A DNA stretch of 5,881 nt from Planctomycetota bacterium. GTDB taxonomy: Bacteria > Planctomycetota > Planctomycetia > Planctomycetales > Planctomycetaceae. A program made the translations under genes and the position numbers. Positions 1 through 5,881 of the stretch are shown piece after piece. The notes beneath the pieces were generated by a model. The model searched no databases. It was given only the letters and a program-made list of their open reading frames with translations, and was not told the DNA's origin. How positions within the stretch are numbered: position 1 is the first letter of the stretch; every line of letters starts with the position of its first letter. The DNA lies in assembly GCA_023429275.1 (NCBI GenBank), contig JAEYWB010000621.1:1-5881 (forward strand), in the 5' to 3' direction.

Positions 1-84
1 TGAAGTCCCACATTGTTGCCCACCTGTTTGCCCCACCTGCCTGATTCCTTCCCCGCACGTCGACAGCCCGCCTGCCTGCTCAGG

Positions 85-98
85 TGACGTCGCCGTCA
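85..98. promoter_or_regulatory. Small dyad upstream of the DUF1559 gene
   Basis: TGACG and CGTCA flank a 4-base centre (TCGC), 19 bases before the start codon of the prepilin-like gene. Farther upstream, TTGCCCACCTG (16-26) and TTGCCCCACCTG (28-39) form an imperfect direct repeat differing by one C, and CAGGTG (81-86) is the inverted form of its core CACCTG. These may be operator or leader elements, but arms this short arise by chance in GC-rich DNA. No -35/-10 pair and no clear Shine-Dalgarno sequence was seen in bases 1-117. Confidence 0.15.
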
Positions 99-117
99 TC
101 ACTCCCGGCTTCACAAG

Positions 118-1068
118 ATGTACGGACATTCGACCCGCCGCCGCGGGTTCACGCTGATTGAGTTGCTTGTCGTCATCGCGATCATCGCCGTGCTCGAGGG
201 GATCCTTCTGCCGGCTGTGCAGCAGGCGCGCGAAGCCGCACGCCGGGCTCAGTGCCAGTCCAATCTCAAGCAGATTGGAATCGCGATGCACAACTACCAC
301 GAGGTGGCGGGCCAGTTTCCGATCAGCGGCGGGGTCGAGATCGCGCTCAACCGGGCGTGGGAAGCGGGCAACCATCGCAAGGGGAGCGTGCTGCTGAAGC
401 TGCTGCCGCACATCGATCAGGCGGCGATGTACAACAAGCTCAACTTCGATCTCGACATCGAGGCCAATCAGAACCGGGCGGAGATCTTCAACAAGAAGAT
501 CGCGGTGTTTACGTGTCCCACCGATCCGGCCGGGGGCATCAACGCCTCGAATTCCATCGCACTGTCGAGCTATTCCCCCTCTGTTGGCGCCCAGCGGATG
601 ATCAATTGCGCCGCCTATCCGGGGAACCACTTCGGCAATGGTCCTGGTGAACCGTTCACGAACCGCGGAAATCTCGTCTCCGGGATGTTCGCAATGGAGG
701 CCTGGGGAGCCAGGATCAACGACGCGACCGATGGCTCGTCCAACACGATCCTCGCGGGGGAAATCGTTCCGATGTGTTCGGACCACACGAATCGCGGCTG
801 GTGGAGCACCTCCGCGCTGTGGGCGTCGACGACGGGGCCGCTGAACTATCCGATCAACGCCAGCGGCTGCCCGGGCAACGGAAGCACGATCGGATGCAAC
901 GACCTGAGCTCGCGTGCAACGGCGATCGCATTCAAGTCGATGCACGTCGGCGGCGCGCACTTCGTCCTCGTCGACGGCTCCGTGCGGTTCATCGCCGCGA
1001 ATATCGACTACGACAACTACCAGCGGCTTGGCGACCGCCGGGACAACAAGGCCGTTCAGGAATTCTGA
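118..1068 (+). CDS. DUF1559 domain-containing prepilin-like protein
   Basis: This 316-residue protein has the two hallmarks of the planctomycete DUF1559 family. At the N-terminus is a type III (type IV pilin-like) signal: basic RRR at 7-9, the Gly10/Phe11 cleavage site, [16 protein letters not shown], and Glu15 at mature position +5. [17 protein letters not shown] and [14 protein letters not shown] follow, the conserved start of the DUF1559 domain. At the C-terminus is the H-X9-DG motif, with His276 and Asp286-Gly287, in [17 protein letters not shown]. The protein is expected to be processed by a prepilin peptidase and sit in the inner membrane or periplasm as a pseudopilin-like component; no precise role is established. 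Oddly, Glu27 lies inside the hydrophobic pilin helix (AVLEGILLP), where relatives usually have a neutral residue. The ATG at 118 is chosen because it gives a normal short basic leader. There is no obvious Shine-Dalgarno site, which is common in this phylum. The lipoprotein gene follows 54 bases later on the same strand. Confidence 0.95.
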   Translation: MYGHSTRRRGFTLIELLVVIAIIAVLEGILLPAVQQAREAARRAQCQSNLKQIGIAMHNYHEVAGQFPISGGVEIALNRAWEAGNHRKGSVLLKLLPHIDQAAMYNKLNFDLDIEANQNRAEIFNKKIAVFTCPTDPAGGINASNSIALSSYSPSVGAQRMINCAAYPGNHFGNGPGEPFTNRGNLVSGMFAMEAWGARINDATDGSSNTILAGEIVPMCSDHTNRGWWSTSALWASTTGPLNYPINASGCPGNGSTIGCNDLSSRATAIAFKSMHVGGAHFVLVDGSVRFIAANIDYDNYQRLGDRRDNKAVQEF

Positions 1069-1122
1069 GATCCCTCTTCCGCATCCGGTTTCCCGTTTCC
1101 CAGAGCGTGCAGGTCGTTCGTG

Positions 1123-1587
1123 ATGAAGTTTGACGTGATGGTTCGGAGGGCCGCGGGAGTCCTGTGCCTGCTGGCCGCGACGGGATGTGGGACAGCCGCT
1201 CCGGAGCGGCCCCGCACGGTCCCCGTGACCGGGACGGTGACGTACCGGGGGAAGCCTGTTGAAGGGGCGGTCGTGAGCCTCCTGGCGGACAAGGTCCCCC
1301 AGGCGGCAACCGGAACAACCAGTTCTGCCGGTCGATTCCAGCTGTCGACCTTCGACGACAGGGACGGTGCCGTCCCGGGAAGCCATCGGGCCACTGTGGT
1401 AAAGCTCGTTCCGGAGCTTCAGCAACAGCCTGGAGAGGACGCAGACGCGTACACGTCGCGGGTGTTCGGGAAGGATCCGGGAAAGTCGACCCTCCCCGCG
1501 AAGTACGCCAGCGTCAGGACCACGCCGCTGACACCCGAGATCAAGGCCGACGGCCCCAACGAACTTCAACTGGATCTGGTTGACTGA
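1123..1587 (+). CDS. Carboxypeptidase-regulatory-like (transthyretin-fold) lipoprotein
   Basis: A 154-residue predicted lipoprotein. The N-terminus has a basic pair (R8 R9), a hydrophobic stretch AAGVLCLLAATG and a lipobox ending at Cys22, the expected lipidated residue. A short Pro/Arg-rich linker then leads to TVPVTGTVTYRGKPVEGAVVSLL (about 32-54) and GTTSSAGRFQLSTF (64-77), the beta-sandwich pattern of carboxypeptidase-regulatory-like or peptidase-associated domains. The ending, LPAKYASVRTTPLTPEIKADGPNELQLDL, is typical of the small planctomycete lipoproteins found downstream of DUF1559 genes. It is probably membrane-anchored and faces the periplasm; its ligand or partner is unknown. The start is uncertain. 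GTG at 1120 and ATG at 1123 are adjacent in frame, and ATG at 1138 would give a more classical leader (MVRRAAGVL). Only a weak AGG lies upstream. It probably shares a transcript with the DUF1559 gene. Confidence 0.88.
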   Translation: MKFDVMVRRAAGVLCLLAATGCGTAAPERPRTVPVTGTVTYRGKPVEGAVVSLLADKVPQAATGTTSSAGRFQLSTFDDRDGAVPGSHRATVVKLVPELQQQPGEDADAYTSRVFGKDPGKSTLPAKYASVRTTPLTPEIKADGPNELQLDLVD

Positions 1588-1699
1588 TGTCGAGCTGAAG
1601 AGATGCGACCGACATCCGGTGCACTCTTCCCGCGGGTTCTCTCTCGGCACGCCCTCGTCACCGTGCCGCAACGCAGCCGGCAGCCGTCTTCAAGGACGG
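1586..1699. terminator. Dyad cluster between convergent genes, possible terminators
   Basis: The gap between the convergent lipoprotein and monooxygenase genes contains three small inverted repeats. GATGTCG (1586-1592, starting in the stop codon) pairs with CGACATC (1610-1616). CGGCAC (1645-1650) pairs with GTGCCG (1663-1668). CCGTC (1684-1688) pairs with GACGG (1695-1699) around a 6-base loop. None is followed by a clear T-run on either strand, so these are not classical intrinsic terminators. The position suits transcription ending from both sides, but the arms are short. No coding region is supported here. Confidence 0.25.
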
Positions 1700-1707
1700 A
1701 CGCACTT

Positions 1708-2697
1708 TCAGGCCAGAAGGGGCCAAAGCTCCGACAGCAGTTCGTAGGAGCGGAGCCGCGCGGCCGGGTCATACATCGCGCACGCAACGATCAGCTCGTC
1801 GACACCTGTCTCTTCCAGGAACTCCGCCAGACCGGCGCGGACCGCTTCTTTCGATCCCACGAACGAGCACTTCAACATCGATGACACCTGGGCCTCCTCC
1901 GCCGGAGTCCAGTCGCTCTCGACCGAGTCGATCGGCGGAGGGAGCAACCCCCGCGTCCCGCGAATGAGACGTGTGAACTGCTGCTGGGCCGATGTGAAGA
2001 GCCGCCGCGCCTCGGCGTCGGTGTCGGCCGCGAAAACGTTGATTCCCGCGGCGGAGTAGGGCCGCTCGAGCTGCCGGGAGGGCTGAAACTCGTGGCGGTA
2101 GATCGCGAGGGCCTGGTGCAGATGTGTTGGTGCGAAGTGTGAGGCGAACGCATACGGGAGCCCGAGACGTCCCGCGAGCTCCGCGCCAAACAGGCTCGAG
2201 CCGAGGATCCAGAGAGGGACGTCCAACCCCGCTCCCGGGACCGCCTGCACGGCCTGCGCAGGCTGGGCCGGCTCGAAGTAGTGTTGAAGCTCGAGGACAT
2301 CCTGCGGGAACCGCTCGGCACTGTCGAGAGTGCGGCGCAGCGCCCGGATCGTCAACGGGTCGGTCCCGGGGGCACGTCCAAGTCCGAGATCAATCCGTCC
2401 CGGGTAAAGGGCCGCGAGAGTCCCGAACTGTTCGGCAATGATCAGCGGAGCGTGGTTGGGAAGCATGATTCCCCCCGCCCCGACTCGAATCGTACTGGTG
2501 GCCGCGGCGACAGCTCCAATAACGACGGCAGTCGCGGCGCTCGCGATCCCGATCATGTTGTGGTGCTCGGCGAGCCAGTAGCGGTGATAGCCCCAACGTT
2601 CGGCGTGCCGTGCGAGGTCGAGCGTGTTCCGCAGCGCGTCGCCGGGCGTACTGCCGGCGGGAACGAACGCGAGATCGAGAATGGAGAGACGGGCCAT
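1708..2697 (-). CDS. LLM-class flavin-dependent oxidoreductase (luciferase-like monooxygenase)
   Basis: A 329-residue protein of the bacterial luciferase-like superfamily, closest by pattern to the MsnO8/YhbW-type group. Seen in order: a short strand SILDLAFV (5-12); [13 protein letters not shown] (36-48) with the AEHHN signature at 43-47; [24 protein letters not shown] (71-94); [14 protein letters not shown] (100-113); PLWILGSS (161-168); and a C-terminal [26 protein letters not shown] (279-304), the usual TIM-barrel ending in which the target loop precedes a GVDE strand. Such enzymes are cytoplasmic and use reduced FMN and oxygen to oxidise a substrate. The substrate cannot be read from the sequence, and no flavin reductase lies nearby. 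Length is normal for the family. The ATG at 2697-2695 fits the conserved start ([10 protein letters not shown]); no good Shine-Dalgarno sequence precedes it. It stands alone, convergent with the lipoprotein gene and divergent from the YCII gene. Confidence 0.93.
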   Translation of the reverse strand: MARLSILDLAFVPAGSTPGDALRNTLDLARHAERWGYHRYWLAEHHNMIGIASAATAVVIGAVAAATSTIRVGAGGIMLPNHAPLIIAEQFGTLAALYPGRIDLGLGRAPGTDPLTIRALRRTLDSAERFPQDVLELQHYFEPAQPAQAVQAVPGAGLDVPLWILGSSLFGAELAGRLGLPYAFASHFAPTHLHQALAIYRHEFQPSRQLERPYSAAGINVFAADTDAEARRLFTSAQQQFTRLIRGTRGLLPPPIDSVESDWTPAEEAQVSSMLKCSFVGSKEAVRAGLAEFLEETGVDELIVACAMYDPAARLRSYELLSELWPLLA

Positions 2698-2873
2698 GAC
2701 GCGGGCATCCGATCGTGGACTGCCGACATGTCCCGCATCGACTTCGGGGTCGCAGGACGGAGCGGCTTCTGTCGAAACGTCACGACGGAGTCAGGGCCAC
2801 TCGATCGCTCGACAGGTCATTATTTCACCCTCGGCAGATCGGTCCAGCCCCCCTCACGGCGGCCGCGGATGGG

Positions 2874-2894
2874 CCAGGCGGACTCCAAGCCTGG
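2874..2894. repeat. Inverted repeat in the intergenic region
   Basis: CCAGGC (2874-2879) and GCCTGG (2889-2894) form 6-bp arms around a 9-base loop. A T-run does not follow on either strand, so a terminator role is not supported. It could be a hairpin in the leader of a transcript or chance. Confidence 0.2.
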
Positions 2895-3036
2895 TCCCTC
2901 GAGACCGCCGTGTGTTCTCTGAAGTCAGCCGATCGACGCTGGCGTTCAGGGCCCGGCCGCGACATCTTTTGACACCGCCAGTCGAATATTCCAATCCATA
3001 AATCCCGGTCCCGGTGCTGGTATCGACCGATGGAGA

Positions 3037-3051
3037 AAGTCGGATCGACTT
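3037..3051. promoter_or_regulatory. Operator-like dyad AAGTCG-GAT-CGACTT
   Basis: Perfect 6-bp arms AAGTCG and CGACTT surround a 3-base centre, in the more AT-rich part of the divergent intergenic region. A short ATCG-AC-CGAT dyad lies just before it (3023-3032). Position and symmetry would suit a dimeric regulator acting on the YCII gene, whose start lies about 195 bases downstream, or on the divergent monooxygenase gene. No regulator gene is visible nearby, so this is only a candidate. Confidence 0.2.
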
Positions 3052-3230
3052 CGCATTGTTCCCGTAACCACTGACGACACAAACCATTGCATCACGAAGC
3101 GTGCTCTCCATGGGGCAAGTTTTCGTCTTCTCACAGTTCTCTGAAAAAAGCCCGTTCGAGTCGTCGAATCTCATCCGGCCCGATCGACGCAGCAGTGAAC
3201 GCCCGGTCGACTTTCGCCGCGGGCCTCCAC

Positions 3231-3237
3231 AAGAGGA
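3231..3237 (+). promoter_or_regulatory. Ribosome binding site deciding the YCII start
   Basis: AAGAGGA matches the Shine-Dalgarno consensus. It directly abuts the ATG at 3238 (zero spacing) but lies 9 bases before the in-frame ATG at 3247, so the second ATG is the likely start. Confidence 0.6.
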
Positions 3238-3246
3238 ATGCCACCA

Positions 3247-3612
3247 ATGCGATTCATGGTTCTCTTCAAGGCGAACGAGGACTACGAGGCGGGCCTTCTC
3301 CCCGACGAGAAGCACCTTGCCGATCTGGTGAAGTTCAATCAGGAACTCGCCAGGGCAGGCGTGCTACTCGCCGTCGACGCGCTCCATCCCAGCTCGAAAG
3401 GGACGCGGATCAGGTTCTCGAAGGGACGGCGGACGGCAATGGACGGGCCCTTCGCCGAAACAAAGGAGCTCGTCGCGGGCTACTGGCTCTGGCAGGTGGG
3501 CTCGAGAGAGGAAGCTCTCGAGTGGCTCGGGAAAGCGCCGCTCGATGAGGCAGAAGTCGAACTCCGCCAGGTCTTCGAGCCGGAAGAACTCGGCGTCATC
3601 CTGGTCCCCTGA
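3247..3612 (+). CDS. YCII/DGPF-domain family protein
   Basis: A 121-residue single-domain protein of the YCII-related (DGPF) family. The start MRFMVLFKANEDYEAG is the usual first strand of this ferredoxin-like fold. LARAGVLLAVDALHPSSKGTRIRFS (34-58) and the signature DGPFAETKE (66-74) follow, then LVAGYWLWQVGSREEALEWL and the closing EVELRQVFEPEELG (103-116). Length matches the family, so the gene appears complete. The biochemical role is not established: related YCII proteins are thought to be small enzymes or ligand-binding dimers, and DGPF proteins are often encoded beside ECF sigma factors. An in-frame ATG at 3238 would add three residues (MPP), but the AAGAGGA site favours 3247. The VOC-fold gene follows on the same strand after 171 bases, a gap in which I see no gene, so the two may or may not be cotranscribed. 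Confidence 0.92.
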   Translation: MRFMVLFKANEDYEAGLLPDEKHLADLVKFNQELARAGVLLAVDALHPSSKGTRIRFSKGRRTAMDGPFAETKELVAGYWLWQVGSREEALEWLGKAPLDEAEVELRQVFEPEELGVILVP

Positions 3613-3768
3613 GCGGCGGACCTCGCGACCTTTTCACCCGGCAGGACCAAATCAGAACGGACGTAGTCTCACCCCCTCTCAACCGGCCCGGCTGAAGAGG
3701 GATTCACAGAACTTCACGCCGCTCAAGCCCCTGGAACGCATCGTTGCCACCGGGTTTGCGGCCTCAAC

Positions 3769-3775
3769 AAGGGAG
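3769..3775 (+). promoter_or_regulatory. Ribosome binding site of the VOC gene
   Basis: AAGGGAG ends 8 bases before the ATG at 3784. Spacing and sequence are good and confirm that start. Confidence 0.65.
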
Positions 3776-3783
3776 AACCTCAT

Positions 3784-4269
3784 ATGACCAAGCCAGCCAA
3801 GAACACGATCTGCATCTGGTATGACCGGGGCGCGGAGGATGCGGCGAAATTCTATGCCGCGACCTTCCCCGACTCCTCGGTCGGTCCGGTGCATCATGCC
3901 CCGGGCGATTCCCCCTCCGGATCGGAGGGAGACGTGCTGACCGTCGAGTTTTTCGTGATGGGCATCCCCTGTATTGGCCTCAACGGCGGACCGCACTTCA
4001 AGCAGAGCGAGGCCTTCTCGTTTCAGGTCGCGACGGTCGACCAGGAAGAGACCGACCGCTACTGGAACGCCATCGTCGGGAACGGCGGCGAGGAGAGCAT
4101 GTGCGGCTGGTGCAAGGACAAGTGGGGAGTCTCCTGGCAGATCACTCCGCTGGCTCTGACCCGCGCCGTCATGGGCCCCGACAAGGCGGCGGCCAAGCGC
4201 GCCTTTGACGCCATGATGACGATGAAGAAGGTCGACATCGCCGCCATCGAAGCCGCAGTCCGCGGATGA
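3784..4269 (+). CDS. VOC family protein, PhnB-like (3-dmu-9_3-mt domain)
   Basis: A 161-residue protein of the vicinal-oxygen-chelate superfamily, PhnB-like branch, often labelled 3-demethylubiquinone-9 3-methyltransferase in databases although that activity is not expected. Visible features: NTICIWYDRGAEDAAKFYAATFPDSSV (7-33), the opening beta-alpha unit; GDVLTVEFFVMGIPCIGLNGGPHF (49-72) with the family motif NGGPHF; SFQVATVDQEETDRYWNAIV (79-98); CGWCKDKWGVSWQITP (107-122), the conserved last strands; and a C-terminal helix with MMTMKKVDIAAIEAA. Length and motifs are complete. The protein is probably cytoplasmic and dimeric with an unknown small-molecule ligand. It lies downstream of the YCII/DGPF gene, and both families are recurrent neighbours of ECF sigma factors, but no sigma gene lies in this window. 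It is convergent with the beta-propeller gene, with a 48-base gap. Confidence 0.93.
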   Translation: MTKPAKNTICIWYDRGAEDAAKFYAATFPDSSVGPVHHAPGDSPSGSEGDVLTVEFFVMGIPCIGLNGGPHFKQSEAFSFQVATVDQEETDRYWNAIVGNGGEESMCGWCKDKWGVSWQITPLALTRAVMGPDKAAAKRAFDAMMTMKKVDIAAIEAAVRG

Positions 4270-4317
4270 GCTCATGGGGAGAGTGCGGCACACCGCCGGT
4301 GGGGCAGCCGCTTCTGG

Positions 4318-5667
4318 TTATGGATTGACTCGCCGGGACTGAAGTGAAGCGGTGAACGCGCCGGAGGCCGTTTGAATGGCACTCCGGTTCATCGACGTGG
4401 CGGTGAGCGGCGGCTGATTGCGAGAACGATCAATGACGCTGGTCGCCGTTGTGCGTCCGAACTTCGCGATCTTGTACAGATGCTCGTCCGTTCGCAGGTA
4501 CATCGCCCCATTCGAGAAGGCGGGCGTTGCGAAAGTGCGTCCAGGCACGGTGTTCGTCCGGATCTCGTGGTATTCTTGTCCCGGCTTTGCCCAGGTCGCC
4601 TCTCCACCTTCACTGAGGAACAGGACGTTGCCATTCGCAAAAACGGGCGATGCGGAGTAGTTGCCTCCGAGACGCTTCTGCCAGTGCTGCGTGCCGGTCT
4701 TCGCGTCGACGCAGGTCGCGACCCCCAGGTCCGAGATGAAGTACAGCTCGTCGCCGACCAGGAGGGGTGACGGGGTACTCGGCGCTCCGCGCTTCATTCT
4801 CCAGGCGACGTGCGACTCGGTGATGTCCCCGCGGCCGCCGAGCTTGACCGCCATCATCTCGGGAGAGTCGTAGTCGTGGTTGTAGAAGACCATTCCATGT
4901 CCGATGGCGGGCTGCGGAATCACGGACCATCCCGGTGCGAGGACCTTCCAGAGTTCTTCGCCGGTCACCGGGTCATACGCGGCCATGTGCTGCGGCCCGG
5001 GCGCAAGAAGCTGCGGCTTTCCGTCCACCGTCACGATCGTCGGCGTGACGAAGGAGTGGCTGATCCGTGCGGGGACCGACCGGAGTGTCTTCCAGGCCGT
5101 CTTGCCGGTCTTTGCATCGACCGCGGCCACGAATGGCTTGGTACTGCCGTCGCACACCACATACAGCCGGCCGTCATGCAGCACCGGAGAACCCCCGCTG
5201 CCGTGGACGGGAGGATAGACCAGGTCCGTATTCATCCAGATCACTGATCCATCGGCGGCAGAAAGCTTTGCCATGCCGAGCGCGCCGAAGTGGACGAAGA
5301 CCGCTCCCTCCTGCCAGATCGGCGTCGGGCTGGCGTGGCTGTTCTTGGAATGAATCGCCGGAGCCTCGTTGACCGCCCGGATCTCCTTATCCCACACCGT
5401 GGCGCCTGTCTCGGCATCGAAGGCCATGGCCCGCAACGACAGCCCCTTTCCGTCTGGTACGGCTGTTGTCAGAAAAACCTTGCCGTCTGCAACGACCGGT
5501 GACGACCAGCCCAGGCCCGGAACAGGAACCTTCCAGGCAACGTTGGTGGTGTCGGATCACTCCATCGGAGTCTGCGGTCCTTTGGCATGGCCATTGGATT
5601 CCGGCCCCCGAAACTGCGGCCAGTCTCCCGCCCCCATGAGGCTCAACAGCAGGACCACAAATCCCAT
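4318..5667 (-). pseudogene. Secreted PQQ-like beta-propeller repeat protein, interrupted by an in-frame stop
   Basis: Read from the ATG at 5667-5665, the frame encodes a signal peptide (MGFVVLLLSLMGAG), then DWPQFRGPESNGHA, the standard mature start of planctomycete PQQ-like propeller proteins. It meets TGA at codon 37 (5559-5557). Past the stop, the same frame continues without any shift: SDTTNVAWKVPVPGLGWSSPVVADGKVFLTT, then the blades AFDAETGATVWDKEI, AADGSVIWMNTDL, AVDAKTGKTAWKTL, AYDPVTGEELWKVL and CVDAKTGTQHWQKRL, to TAA at 4320-4318. Whole length would be 449 codons. Relatives commonly have Trp where the TGA stands, so a single TGG-to-TGA change explains the break. Without readthrough only a 36-residue peptide forms, and an internal restart (for example ATG at 5427) would lack the signal peptide. 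The last 47 residues (4321-4461), after HLYKIAK, are Ser/Thr/Arg-rich and unlike the fold, suggesting a lost original stop. The intact family is probably exported; its substrate is unknown. Sequencing error is the main alternative. Confidence 0.85.
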
Positions 5668-5673
5668 TCTCCA

Positions 5674-5677
5674 CTCC
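5674..5677 (-). promoter_or_regulatory. Ribosome binding site of the propeller gene
   Basis: On the minus strand GGAG is followed by 6 bases and then the ATG at 5667-5665, in the string GTGGAGTGGAGA-ATG. This supports that Met as the natural start and shows that the 36-codon piece before the TGA is the true beginning of the gene. A GTG four codons upstream (MEWRMGFVV) would add a basic residue to the signal peptide but has no ribosome site. Confidence 0.5.
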
Positions 5678-5850
5678 ACAATTCGCACGCGAGAAGAACA
5701 CTCGAAGGCGCCGAACGACAGCCCGTTCGACACCTCACCAGAGAGTAGTCCGCTGCTGAAACCGAGTCGAGCATCAACAACCGCTGATTTGATTCCGGGC
5801 AAGAGTGCCTCGTCGGCATGCCCGCGGCCCGCTCTGGCTCGGCATAGTTC

Positions 5851-5870
5851 TGCCCCGGGGGCCCGGGGCA
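5851..5870. repeat. Perfect GC palindrome, 9-bp arms
   Basis: TGCCCCGGG and CCCGGGGCA flank a 2-base centre (GG). It lies about 185 bases upstream of the propeller start codon, in a stretch (5668-5881) where I see no gene on either strand. No T-run follows, so a classical terminator is not supported, though the hairpin would be very stable in RNA. It might be an operator, a transcription-end structure for a gene beyond the window edge, or a dispersed palindrome. Confidence 0.4.
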
Positions 5871-5881
5871 AGGCGGCAGTT

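Larger units (their letters stand above)
2698..3230. other. Long intergenic region without a supported gene
   Basis: About 530 bases separate the divergent monooxygenase and YCII genes. Open frames exist on both strands but show no recognisable domain, ribosome site or signal peptide. The least unconvincing runs on the minus strand from an ATG at 3111 to 2854 (starting MESTLRDAMVCVVSGYGNN). The part around 2960-3150 is more AT-rich than its surroundings. It holds a perfect TTGACA at 2969-2974 on the plus strand, without a -10 box at normal spacing, and two dyads (2874-2894 and 3037-3051). The region presumably carries the promoters for both flanking genes and may include remnants of a lost gene. 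Confidence 0.5.

Noticed and set aside
2281..2922. A 213-codon plus-strand open frame antisense to the monooxygenase gene
   Set aside because: It overlaps a clear luciferase-like gene on the other strand, has low-complexity Arg/Pro/Gly-rich composition and no domain. It is a by-product of high GC content.
2969..2974. TTGACA as a sigma-70 promoter for the YCII gene
   Set aside because: No acceptable -10 box lies 16-18 bases downstream; the nearest AT-rich hexamers are 20 or more bases away, and the start codon is about 270 bases further on.
2854..3111. A minus-strand frame starting MESTLRDAMVCVVSGYGNN as a real gene
   Set aside because: There is no Shine-Dalgarno site, no family I recognise, and the second half turns Arg-rich and random-looking. 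It is kept only as part of the intergenic finding.
3679..4293. A 204-codon minus-strand open frame opposite the VOC gene
   Set aside because: It fully covers the well-supported VOC gene, shows no recognisable motif and has no ribosome site; it is a shadow frame.
4270..4317. A terminator between the convergent VOC and propeller genes
   Set aside because: Only 4-bp dyads such as CACC-GCC-GGTG are present, with no T-run on either strand.
5557..5559. UGA decoded as Trp or selenocysteine in the propeller gene
   Set aside because: The five intact genes in the window all terminate at TGA and use TGG for Trp, so the code is standard. The family has Trp rather than Cys or Sec at this place, and I saw no evident SECIS-like element.
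5560..5871. A longer N-terminal extension of the propeller frame, beginning near 5871
   Set aside because: The residues upstream of the signal peptide are Arg/Ala/Gly-rich with no motif, while a ribosome site and hydrophobic signal peptide place the start at 5667.

Overview
The window looks like chromosomal DNA from a high-GC member of the Planctomycetes. The main clues are a DUF1559 prepilin-like protein ending in an H-X9-DG motif, a short lipoprotein with a GTVTYRGKPV fold directly downstream of it, and a secreted PQQ-type beta-propeller protein whose mature part starts with DWPQFRGP. All three are hallmark, highly expanded families in that phylum. The species cannot be named from this window.

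Layout. Bases 1-117 are a leader. The DUF1559 gene (118-1068, +) and the lipoprotein gene (1123-1587, +) form a probable two-gene envelope unit. A 120-base gap with several small dyads separates them from a convergent luciferase-like flavin monooxygenase gene (1708-2697, -). A 549-base gap without a convincing gene follows (2698-3246). Then come two plus-strand genes for small proteins: a YCII/DGPF-domain protein (3247-3612) and a PhnB-like VOC-fold protein (3784-4269). Forty-eight bases on, and convergent with them, lies the beta-propeller gene (4318-5667, -). The last 214 bases are its upstream region and include a strong GC palindrome.

The most notable observation is that the beta-propeller gene is broken. 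Its signal peptide and N-terminal DWPQFRGP motif lie in the same frame as the rest of the propeller, separated only by one in-frame TGA at 5557-5559. That codon sits where family members commonly have tryptophan (PMEW-SDTTNVAWK), so a single TGG-to-TGA change explains the break. The same gene also carries a 47-residue C-terminal tail that does not look like the fold, which may mean its natural stop was lost. All five intact genes here end in TGA, so UGA is not reassigned to Trp.

Functionally the window holds an envelope module (pseudopilin plus lipoprotein), an oxidoreductase of unknown substrate, a DGPF/VOC pair of the kind often found beside ECF sigma factors (none is present here), and a decaying or mis-sequenced secreted propeller. 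I found no tRNA, rRNA, CRISPR array, insertion sequence or phage gene. I see no clearly new multi-gene system; the reading is mostly ordinary planctomycete gene content plus the disrupted propeller.
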